Made by a program: the position numbers and the translations under genes. Shown piece by piece: positions 1 through 5,079 of a stretch of DNA of 5,079 bases; within the stretch, counting starts at the first letter, position 1; each line of letters opens with the position of its first letter. The notes under the pieces were generated by a model. The model did no database searches. It was not told the origin of the DNA and saw nothing but the letters and a program-made list of their open reading frames with translations. Source of the stretch: Nocardia sp. (GTDB taxonomy: Bacteria; Actinomycetota; Actinomycetes; Mycobacteriales; Mycobacteriaceae); the NCBI GenBank assembly GCA_013361595.1, contig JABFXT010000517.1, positions 1 to 5,079 on the forward strand. The letters run 5' to 3'.

Positions 1-1830
1 GTCGCGAGCGAATATGTCTCACGCCGGCACGCCACGATCAGAGTCGACGACTCCGGCCACGTATTCCTCCGCGACGACAACTCGCTGAACGGGACTTTCG
101 TCGACGGCAAACAGATGACCGCCGGCGATTGGGTCCGAGTCTACGACGGTCAGCAGCTGATGCTAGGCCGCCAGTTCGACCTCGGTCTCGATTTCCGCCG
201 TCAGATGGCGGATGTCCGGCTGTTCGGCAACGACGCGCCGCCACTGCGTCTGCACCGTGGGGAGAGCCTCGGTATCGGCCGCGATTTCGTGCAACGACCG
301 GACAACATCGACCTGCAGACGATGTCGCAGGATCACGCCGTCGTCGGAATGGACCACAACGGCCGAGTCTGGATCCAGGACGAAGGGTCCAGGAACGGCA
401 CCAAGGTGAACGACGAGGCTCTCGCCCCGGGCGAGAAACGCACGCTGCGCCCCGGTGACTCGCTGCGATTCGGGCTGACCCGGGGGGAGGCCCAGTTCCT
501 GCCGGCGGATGGAAGTGTCGAAGCGCCCCCGATACAGCTCCGTATCGGTTTCGGTGCCGACGCGCTGCCGACACAGCTGCAACCCGGCCGGGCGATGCCA
601 CTGGGGACCGATCCGACTTCCCCGTTCGCCCAGCAGCTGAGCCGGTATCGGGGAATCTCGGAGCAACATGCAACTCTGGGTATGGACTATGAAGGCCGAG
701 TATGGATCCGGGACAATCCCGGATCCGACGGCGTCTGGGTCAACGGCGACCGCATAGCTCCGAACCAGCGGGTGACCCTGAACGATGGCGATCAGATCGC
801 ATTGGGCCCTGAGTTCAGCGCCCCCGCGCATCTCGGTGGCGAGCCGGTCCTTCCACCCGCGATTCTGCATTTCGCACCGGAACTCAGGCTGCAGCCGATC
901 CGGTTGGAGCCCGGTCGCGAGGTGACCGTCCCGGTTCGTTATATCGTTGACGGAGCGGACGTGCCGGGCAGCTGGGCACGGGAGATCAGAACCGGCGTAC
1001 GGGATGTCGTCCTCGGCCGCGACCCGGACGGACGGGTGTGGGTCCGCGATCCGCAGCCGGAACTGTACCCGGCTACCGAAGTGAACGACCGAGCGCTCGT
1101 GGCGGGCGAAAAGCGATACCTCGGGCCCGAGGACAGGCTGACGATCGACGGTAAACGTCCCCGGCTCGAAATAGGCGACGAACGACCGCTGCCGGTACGC
1201 CTGGCGGACCAGCAAAACATACCCCTGCACTTGCGCCGGGGCGAGGAACTGCTCATCGGCCGGGATCCAGCTTCGCCGATGGCAAATCATCTCGTCACGC
1301 ACCAATCGGTATCGCCCCGGCACGCGACAATCTTCCGGGACAGCTACGGCAATGTGATGCTGCGGGACAACGGTTCCGAGCACGGAACGTTCGTCAACGG
1401 CGTGAAGGTCGACCCGGGCACCCCCGTGCCGCTGCGTCCGGGCGACACCGTCCGGTTCGCGGATTGGGCGGGGAGCGCTCAATACGCGGACGGTGACGCC
1501 CCGGTCACACCGAAGAACACGACCGTGAAGCTCAACAGTCCCCACGGGGATCGGTCGTTCGAAATTCCGCGCGGCGGTGAACCGATCGTCCTCGGCCGCA
1601 TTAACCCGGACCTCCCCTCCGGGCATCCGGGCCACGAATCGCTTTCCCGGCAGCACGCATCGCTGGGTACCCATCCGTCCGGGCGCGTCTGGATCCGCGA
1701 CGATGGTTCGTTGCACGGGACCCGGATCAACGGTGAGACGATCACGCCCGGCCTGCAGACGACACTGCATCCCGGCGACCGGGTCGAGCTCGGTGGCGGA
1801 TACGAATTCACCATCGCCTTCCCTCCGCCG
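1..1830 (+). repeat. Tandem array of six FHA-like units (protein-level repeat, period about 110 residues)
   Basis: Approximate units in visible residues: U1 1-75 (partial), U2 76-185, U3 186-294, U4 295-404, U5 405-512, U6 513-610. The Gly-Arg position that opens each FHA core recurs at residues 94, 203, 313, 421 and 533, giving steps of 109, 110, 108 and 112. SxxH motifs: U1 7-10, U2 109-112, U3 220-223, U5 438-441, U6 549-552; U4 has none. The N-G-T position reads NGT in U1 (30-32) and U2 (132-134), D-G-V in U3, P-A-T in U4, and HGT in U5 (461-463) and U6 (572-574). A V-N-D/G or I-N-G turn follows in most units, and V-W-I/V-R/Q-D precedes it in U2, U3, U4 and U6. U2 is the only complete unit with every canonical phosphothreonine-contact residue (R94, S109, N132). 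U3 and U4 look degenerate. Confidence 0.85.
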
Positions 1831-2412
1831 GAGGGCGGACCGTTCGTCGACATCATGGACCGTTCGGCCGCGACGAACCACGTGATCCAGGAGCTCGCCC
1901 GGATCCCGGACCACGTATACCAGCGCGTGAGCGACCATATGAACGCGGTCACCGGCGGCGGCATCGTGATCGGCAACCGGCCGCTGCTCGACCTGCCGGG
2001 GACCGACAGCCTGCGCGGCCACACTCCGTATGGCCGGAAACCGGGCACCAGCTGGAATGCCGTCCAGGGCGTCTATATGGGCGGGCCGCGGCGGATCGTC
2101 ATCAACACCGGGGGCGATTCAGGGAGTGCGAATGTGGTGTGGCACGAATTCGGGCATGCAACGGATGCCGCGTACGGGACGGGTGGACGGTGGCTCAGCG
2201 CCAGCGCCGAGTGGCGCAGCCTGCATGCGGAGATGCTGCAAGCATTGGGCGGGCGCCGCGGGTGGAACAACTATTTCGATGAGCCGTCGGAAGCGTTCGC
2301 CGAGGGATTCACCGCGTGGATGTACGGCGGCACCTCTAAGCTGAACGAGTTCACCCTGGGTGACCTCGTTCTGGCAAATAGATTGAAGGCCTACTTTGAC
2401 CGCGTACTCTGA
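1..2412 (+). CDS. Multi-FHA-repeat protein with C-terminal lethal-factor-like zinc metallopeptidase domain (5' end outside window)
   Basis: The reading frame is open from base 1, and its first codons already encode FHA core sequence (S7-R-R-H10, then N30-G-T). The gene therefore starts upstream of the window, and the ATG at 115 is internal. There are 803 visible residues. Residues 1 to about 610 form a tandem series of six FHA-like units. Residues about 615-803 form a putative gluzincin peptidase: H715-E-F-G-H719, then Y758 and E764-A-F-A-E768. By family analogy H715 and H719 bind zinc, E678-equivalent E716 is the catalytic base and E764 is the third ligand. The spacing from the second His to E764 is 45 residues, the same as I recall for anthrax lethal factor (H690 to E735). 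FHA domains normally bind phosphothreonine peptides. No signal peptide or membrane segment is visible, but the N-terminus is missing. The role is inferred: a protease effector or toxin with a phosphopeptide-binding or structural array. A non-secreted regulatory protease is the alternative. The domain calls are firm for FHA and good for the peptidase; the biological role is uncertain. Confidence 0.9.
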   Translation, partial: VASEYVSRRHATIRVDDSGHVFLRDDNSLNGTFVDGKQMTAGDWVRVYDGQQLMLGRQFDLGLDFRRQMADVRLFGNDAPPLRLHRGESLGIGRDFVQRPDNIDLQTMSQDHAVVGMDHNGRVWIQDEGSRNGTKVNDEALAPGEKRTLRPGDSLRFGLTRGEAQFLPADGSVEAPPIQLRIGFGADALPTQLQPGRAMPLGTDPTSPFAQQLSRYRGISEQHATLGMDYEGRVWIRDNPGSDGVWVNGDRIAPNQRVTLNDGDQIALGPEFSAPAHLGGEPVLPPAILHFAPELRLQPIRLEPGREVTVPVRYIVDGADVPGSWAREIRTGVRDVVLGRDPDGRVWVRDPQPELYPATEVNDRALVAGEKRYLGPEDRLTIDGKRPRLEIGDERPLPVRLADQQNIPLHLRRGEELLIGRDPASPMANHLVTHQSVSPRHATIFRDSYGNVMLRDNGSEHGTFVNGVKVDPGTPVPLRPGDTVRFADWAGSAQYADGDAPVTPKNTTVKLNSPHGDRSFEIPRGGEPIVLGRINPDLPSGHPGHESLSRQHASLGTHPSGRVWIRDDGSLHGTRINGETITPGLQTTLHPGDRVELGGGYEFTIAFPPPEGGPFVDIMDRSAATNHVIQELARIPDHVYQRVSDHMNAVTGGGIVIGNRPLLDLPGTDSLRGHTPYGRKPGTSWNAVQGVYMGGPRRIVINTGGDSGSANVVWHEFGHATDAAYGTGGRWLSASAEWRSLHAEMLQALGGRRGWNNYFDEPSEAFAEGFTAWMYGGTSKLNEFTLGDLVLANRLKAYFDRVL
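1843..2409 (+). other. Predicted zinc metallopeptidase domain, lethal-factor / Pro-Pro-endopeptidase-like
   Basis: This is the C-terminal domain of the FHA-repeat protein, visible residues about 615-803. It begins with a helical stretch (residues about 620-650) and continues through G-G-I-V-I-G and G-V-Y-M segments. A hydrophobic strand then leads into N-V-V-W-H-E-F-G-H-A-T-D (HEFGH encoded by 2143-2157). A second block, Y758-F-D-E-P-S-E764-A-F-A-E-G-F, supplies the expected Glu ligand and a possible transition-state Tyr. In anthrax lethal factor, HEFGH is followed 45 residues later by the E of E-F-F-A-E-A-F, with catalytic Tyr728 seven residues before that Glu. Here the Glu spacing is also 45, and the Tyr is six residues before it. 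All residues needed for catalysis appear to be present, so the domain is predicted active. The substrate is unknown. The family call rests on motif and spacing only, with no profile search. Confidence 0.72.
2385..2389 (+). promoter_or_regulatory. Shine-Dalgarno GAAGG deciding a TTG start inside the upstream gene
   Basis: GAAGG lies within the last codons of the metallopeptidase gene, six bases before the TTG at 2396. No ATG or GTG with a comparable site is seen nearby. This supports the TTG start and the 17-base overlap. Confidence 0.6.
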
Positions 2413-2671
2413 CGACACCAGCCCGCCGGTGCTCGCCCCGGACGGTGTCACCATCCGGCTTCCCTTGCGCGGACGGACCGAGGACGGCATCTACTACCGT
2501 GGATACGAGGAACTGCGGCCGGGCGAGGACGGTTACGACGAACTCCTGCCGATCGCACGGATCAATGCCGCCGAGCCGGAACCCGAACCCGAACGTCCGG
2601 TGGACCCGGTAACTCTTGCCCAGATTCTGCGGGACTCCGGTCTCGACCGCGATGACGACCGAGATCTTTGA
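2396..2671 (+). CDS. Small acidic protein overlapping the metallopeptidase gene; candidate cognate partner or immunity protein
   Basis: A 91-residue protein of unknown function. The TTG start is chosen because a GAAGG Shine-Dalgarno sequence lies six bases upstream (2385-2389), and because the frame then overlaps the 3' end of the peptidase gene by 17 bases. That is typical of translational coupling in one transcript. The protein is strongly acidic: by hand count 22 Asp/Glu against 10 Arg and no Lys. It has a G-Y-E-E-L / G-Y-D-E-L near-repeat (residues 36-50), an E-P-E-P-E-P-E run (60-66) and a D-R-D-D-D-R-D tail. There is no signal peptide, no membrane segment and no recognisable domain. A short acidic gene directly behind a toxin-like gene often encodes an immunity protein, so an inhibitor or chaperone of the peptidase is possible. 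This is inference from position and charge only. It could equally be an unrelated conserved small protein. Confidence 0.75.
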   Translation: MTAYSDDTSPPVLAPDGVTIRLPLRGRTEDGIYYRGYEELRPGEDGYDELLPIARINAAEPEPEPERPVDPVTLAQILRDSGLDRDDDRDL

Positions 2672-2693
2672 TCCGGTCCACGTCTACCGGGTC
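2670..2693 (+). terminator. Weak hairpin between convergent genes, possible terminator
   Basis: GATCCGGT (2670-2677) can pair with ACCGGGTC (2686-2693): 8 bp with one G-U in plus-strand RNA, around an 8-base loop. It covers the 12-base gap between the plus-strand and minus-strand stop codons. There is no T tract. In minus-strand RNA the wobble pair becomes an A-C mismatch, so it would work better for the plus-strand transcript. It could be chance in GC-rich DNA. Confidence 0.25.
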
Positions 2694-3724
2694 GTCGGAG
2701 CGAGTATTCTCAGGACCTCGTCCGTGTAGTAGTACGGCTCCAGCCGTTCCCTGATCAACCCGGCCAGCACCCCGTCCCGTTTGGCGGCCTCCACCACCGC
2801 CGGACCGTATCGCAGGATCTCGGCGACGATGTCCTCGCCGGTCAGCCCGAGTTCGGCCAGCAGCGCGGCGAGTGTGTGGTCCCGGTACTTCTCGTGGCAG
2901 ACCTGCACGCATTCGGCCACCAGCAGACCGAAATACTCCTTCTCCCGGGTGGTCACCGCGATCCGGTAACAGAGCAGGACGAGTTCGCGCAGGTCCTGCG
3001 CGGTGAGGTACTCCCGCAGGCCGCTGATCGGTTCGTCGGCGTGCAGATCCCAGAACTCCATGGTCGCGTCGTGCACGGGTGCGTCACGCAGCATTTCCCG
3101 GATCGCGCTGTTGGTGCGTTTGAGCGCGTACATGGCGCCCTTACCGGCGATATCGCCGAGGATGGTGTTGGATTCGGCGACCTTGCGGGCGCGGTCGGCG
3201 GCGGACTGACCGAGGGACATCAGGGTGCCCATACCGGGGATCTTCTCCGCGCGCTGCCGGTTGACCTCCACGAAGTCTCCGACGAGCTTGTCGACGAACT
3301 TGGCGGCGACGGTGGCGACCAGCGGGCTGTCGGTCAGGCGTTCCAGGACCCGTTCCTGGGTCTGGTGCATATCCACGATCTTCTGCAGCAACGCCTCGAC
3401 CGGTTCGCGTTCGACGAGTTCGCCGAGGGTGTGGTCCTCGTTGGTGGCGATGCTGTCGTAGACGGCGTCGGCGAACAGGCCGACGGTATCGGCCAGCGCC
3501 GCGCTGCCGCCGACCTTGTCGACGAGGGTGGCTACGGTCTGCTCGAGGTGCTCGACCTCCACCACCTCGCCCGCGTCCACCGTGCCCGCGACCTCGAGGG
3601 CGGCGGCCACATCACGGGCGACCACTTCGGCGAAGCGGTCACCGCTCACCTCGTCGAGCAGCCACTGCACCTGCGCGTCGAGCAGCCGGTCGGCGACCCC
3701 CCGCGCAGTATCGACCTCGTTCAC
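2684..3724 (-). CDS. Conserved-looking helical protein of unknown function, 346 residues
   Basis: I do not recognise a family. The GTG start at 3724 is supported by a strong GAAGGAG site (3736-3730) five bases upstream. The protein looks soluble and almost wholly alpha-helical. Residues about 1-130 are acidic, with amphipathic helices including L-V-D-K-V (67-71). Residues 135-160 contain a similar F-V-D-K-L-V-G segment. Residues about 163-205 form a Gly/Met/Ala-containing stretch (G-M-G-T-L-M-S-L-G, then G-D-I-A-G-K-G). The C-terminal region (about 235-340) is rich in Leu, Arg and Glu, with C252, C272 and C276 and a Y-Y-Y at 331-333. There is no clear signal peptide, no membrane span and no catalytic motif. 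It lies 111 bases downstream of the 172-residue gene in the same direction and may share its transcript. It converges on the FHA/peptidase locus, so nothing ties it functionally to that system. Coding status is well supported; function is unknown. Confidence 0.88.
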   Translation of the reverse strand: MNEVDTARGVADRLLDAQVQWLLDEVSGDRFAEVVARDVAAALEVAGTVDAGEVVEVEHLEQTVATLVDKVGGSAALADTVGLFADAVYDSIATNEDHTLGELVEREPVEALLQKIVDMHQTQERVLERLTDSPLVATVAAKFVDKLVGDFVEVNRQRAEKIPGMGTLMSLGQSAADRARKVAESNTILGDIAGKGAMYALKRTNSAIREMLRDAPVHDATMEFWDLHADEPISGLREYLTAQDLRELVLLCYRIAVTTREKEYFGLLVAECVQVCHEKYRDHTLAALLAELGLTGEDIVAEILRYGPAVVEAAKRDGVLAGLIRERLEPYYYTDEVLRILAPTTR

Positions 3725-3729
3725 GAAAT

Positions 3730-3736
3730 CTCCTTC
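3730..3736 (-). promoter_or_regulatory. Strong Shine-Dalgarno GAAGGAG for the 346-residue gene
   Basis: Read on the minus strand, GAAGGAG is followed by five bases (ATTTC) and then GTG at 3724. It fixes the GTG start. The 111-base gap upstream of this gene (3725-3835) otherwise shows no convincing -35/-10 pair. It holds only a 5-bp hairpin (3815-3828) just past the stop of the preceding gene. Confidence 0.7.
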
Positions 3737-3835
3737 GAAGGGGCTCGATGCGGTCCGCGGAGGCCGCAGCGAAGGCGAAGGTATCGCATCACGGATTCTC
3801 GGTCCCCTGTCGCTCCGGCGCGGGCCGGGCGGGAA

Positions 3836-4354
3836 TCAGGACCCTTCGCCCTCACCCTCGTGCAACGAGGTGCGGATCTGTGCCAGACGTTCCCGCGCGG
3901 CCTGTTCACGCGCTTCCCACTGTTCATCGGCGCCACGGCCGGCCGGACTCTGCCGATCGAGTGTCCGGGCGCCGAACGCGGTGCCGATTCGCCGCTCGAC
4001 CTTATCGCGTACGGAACCGAAAGTCGGCACACCGGAACGGCTGTACCCACCGGCCGATCCCGCGACTCCCGCGGCCTGCCCCGCCGTCGTTCCGATATCC
4101 CCGCCGACCTGCGACGACGATCCACTACCCGGTGTGGGCCCATAGCCGGGCACGCTCGGGGTGCCCGGAATCACATCAGGAGACGGCGCGCGCTGTCCGG
4201 TTTCCGACAGCAGTCCGGTGGCGGCTTCGTACAGGGGGTTCAGCTTGTCGCGGCCCGCGGTGGCCACGACGAGAACGGCCAGCAACTGCTCGTCGGGCAG
4301 GGCCGCCAACCGCGCGGCGAGCGCGCCCGGATCGCCTGCGCTCGGTTCACTCAT
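3836..4354 (-). CDS. Hypothetical protein with Gly/Pro/Ser-rich central linker, 172 residues
   Basis: Not recognised. The ATG at 4354 has only a weak upstream AGG (4365-4363, eight bases away), but the N-terminus from there is coherent. Residues about 8-50 form two Ala/Leu-rich helices (around A-L-P-D-E-Q-L-L-A-V-L-V-V). Residues about 55-110 are a low-complexity linker of Gly, Pro, Ser and Val that is probably disordered. At 110-130 there is P-T-F-G-S-V-R-D-K-V-E-R-R-I-G-T-A-F-G. Residues about 142-165 are a charged, coiled-coil-like helix (E-Q-W-E-A-R-E-Q-A-A-R-E-R), and the tail is E-G-E-G-E-G-S. The hydrophobic helix at 24-32 is too short for a confident membrane span. The gene begins 70 bases downstream of pheT in the same orientation and precedes the 346-residue gene. 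Its two short ordered ends joined by a flexible linker suggest a scaffold or adaptor rather than an enzyme; this is inference only. Confidence 0.8.
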   Translation of the reverse strand: MSEPSAGDPGALAARLAALPDEQLLAVLVVATAGRDKLNPLYEAATGLLSETGQRAPSPDVIPGTPSVPGYGPTPGSGSSSQVGGDIGTTAGQAAGVAGSAGGYSRSGVPTFGSVRDKVERRIGTAFGARTLDRQSPAGRGADEQWEAREQAARERLAQIRTSLHEGEGEGS

Positions 4355-4370
4355 AGGACCAGCCTACGAC

Positions 4371-4400
4371 GTCCGGCCCGGCCGTCAGGACGGACCGGAC
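4371..4400 (-). terminator. GC-rich hairpin between pheT and the 172-residue gene, possible terminator
   Basis: Arms 4371-4380 and 4391-4400 form a 10-bp stem around a 10-base loop. In minus-strand RNA all ten pairs form, one of them G-U. In plus-strand RNA that pair is a C-A mismatch, so the structure suits the pheT-sense transcript. It begins 25 bases past the pheT stop. There is no U tract, which is common for actinobacterial terminators. Its far end is only 16 bases from the next ATG, so it could instead be a leader structure of that gene. Confidence 0.4.
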
Positions 4401-4424
4401 CACGTTGTCCCGGAACGGCTCTGT

Positions 4425-5079
4425 CTAGGAACGGATCACCGCGCCCACCGCGTCCGAAGCGGCGGCCACCGCGGCGTCCCGGGCGGCACTGGCCTCGTCC
4501 TCGGTGAGGGTGCGGTCGGCGGCCCGGAACCGCAGCGCATAGGTGAGCGATTTACGTCCCTCCCCGGCCTGCGCACCCGCGTACACGTCGAACAGCGAGA
4601 TGTCCTCGAGCAGTTCGCCGCCGCCGGATCGCAGCGCCGTTTCGACGGCACCCGCCGGAACCTCGGTGGCGACGCTCACCGATACGTCCTGCAGGACGGC
4701 CGGGAACGGCGAGATGGCGGGCGCGGGCCGGGAATCACGCAGCGGCAGTGCGTCCAGGTCGAGTTCCAGGGCGCAGGTGCGCGGCGGCAGACCGGACCTT
4801 TCCAGCACCCCCGGATGCAGTTCACCGGCGTAACCGACCACCGTGCCGTCCACGGTCAGCTCGGCGCACCGTCCCGGATGCCAGGGCAGCTTCTTACCGG
4901 GCCGGCGTTCGAGTTCGATCCCGGCGGCCTCGGCGATCACATCGGCGAGCGCGAACGCGTCGGCCGCCTCGGCGGCCCGGCCCGGCCCCCACGGCCCGCG
5001 CGGTTCCCGGCGGCCGGTGAGCACCACCGCGACATGCTGCGGCTGATCGGGCAGCGACGCCAGCAGTTCACCGATTTCG
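4425..5079 (-). CDS. pheT: Phenylalanine--tRNA ligase beta subunit, C-terminal part (5' end outside window)
   Basis: This is the C-terminal 217 residues of PheT, the beta subunit of the cytoplasmic alpha2-beta2 enzyme that charges tRNA-Phe with phenylalanine. The frame is open to the right edge ([10 protein letters not shown] from base 5078), so the GTG at 5027 is internal. The C-terminal end of the catalytic-like core is visible: W-H-P-G-R-C-A-E-L at residues 66-74, followed by G-Y-A-G-E-L-H-P. The C-terminal anticodon-binding FDX-ACB domain covers residues about 122-217. It carries the typical F-P-A-V-L-Q-D entry (125-131), L-F-D-V-Y (162-166), G-E-G-R-K-S-L-T-Y (172-180) and D-R-T-L-T-E-D-E (188-195). 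The stop is TAG at 4427-4425. The domain looks complete and undamaged. pheS is expected immediately upstream on the minus strand, outside the window. Identification is firm. Confidence 0.97.
   Translation of the reverse strand, partial: EIGELLASLPDQPQHVAVVLTGRREPRGPWGPGRAAEAADAFALADVIAEAAGIELERRPGKKLPWHPGRCAELTVDGTVVGYAGELHPGVLERSGLPPRTCALELDLDALPLRDSRPAPAISPFPAVLQDVSVSVATEVPAGAVETALRSGGGELLEDISLFDVYAGAQAGEGRKSLTYALRFRAADRTLTEDEASAARDAAVAAASDAVGAVIRS

Noticed and set aside
115..117. ATG as the start of the FHA-repeat gene
   Set aside because: Upstream codons from base 1 encode the core of an FHA domain in the same frame, so this Met is internal and the gene starts outside the window.
38..673. 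Antisense open frame of about 211 codons rich in Arg, Gly and Pro
   Set aside because: The low-complexity Arg-rich translation is typical of a shadow frame opposite a real gene.
163..2022. Long open frame of about 619 codons antisense to the FHA-array gene
   Set aside because: It is an artefact of codon bias in high-GC DNA. The translation has no domain character, while the opposite strand encodes clear FHA units and a peptidase.
2576..2595. Short tandem repeat of GAACCC-type units
   Set aside because: It encodes the Glu-Pro run of the 91-residue protein, so it is a coding low-complexity stretch rather than a DNA-level element.
3815..3828. 5-bp hairpin (CCGGC/GCCGG) just past the stop of the 172-residue gene
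   Set aside because: Too short, with no T tract; expected by chance at this GC content.
3721..4143. Minus-strand open frame of about 140 codons covering the gap between the 172- and 346-residue genes
   Set aside because: It overlaps the end of the 172-residue gene and all of the gap in another frame. The product is Arg/Pro/Ser-rich with no motif, so it is a shadow.
2876..4507. Plus-strand open frame of about 543 codons
   Set aside because: It runs across three minus-strand genes and their intergenic gaps and changes composition at each boundary. The minus-strand genes have ribosome sites and coherent proteins.
5025..5027. GTG as the start of a separate 200-residue gene
   Set aside because: The frame continues to the right edge, and PheT is far longer than 200 residues, so this is an internal Val codon.

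Overview
The window looks like chromosomal DNA of a high-GC actinomycete, most likely Nocardia or a close mycolic-acid relative. The reasons are strong G/C third-position bias, GTG and TTG starts, Arg/Ala/Gly/Asp-rich proteins, and a recognisable actinobacterial-type PheT. The genus is inferred from style, not from a database match.

Layout: (i) 1-2412, plus strand: the 3' part of a large gene cut by the left edge. The 803 visible residues hold a tandem array of six FHA-like units (the first partial, period about 110 residues) followed by a C-terminal zinc metallopeptidase domain. That domain has an HEFGH motif and a downstream E-A-F-A-E motif, arranged like the catalytic domain of anthrax lethal factor. 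(ii) 2396-2671, plus strand: a small, very acidic 91-residue protein. It starts at TTG, overlaps the large gene by 17 bases and has its own Shine-Dalgarno sequence, so it is probably translationally coupled. It could be an immunity or inhibitor partner. (iii) 2684-3724, minus strand: a 346-residue, mainly helical soluble protein of unknown function, convergent with the small gene across a 12-base gap. (iv) 3836-4354, minus strand: a 172-residue protein of unknown function with a Gly/Pro/Ser-rich linker. (v) 4425-5079, minus strand: the C-terminal 217 residues of PheT, cut by the right edge.

The most interesting object is the FHA-array/metallopeptidase fusion with its overlapping acidic gene. 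It resembles a polymorphic-toxin-style effector with a downstream partner. The N-terminus, where a secretion or trafficking domain would sit, is outside the window. Export, toxicity and immunity are therefore hypotheses. The minus-strand genes follow pheT in the same direction, and a GC-rich hairpin lies between pheT and the 172-residue gene. No tRNA, rRNA, CRISPR array, insertion sequence or integrase was seen. The longest gene-free stretch is 111 bases.
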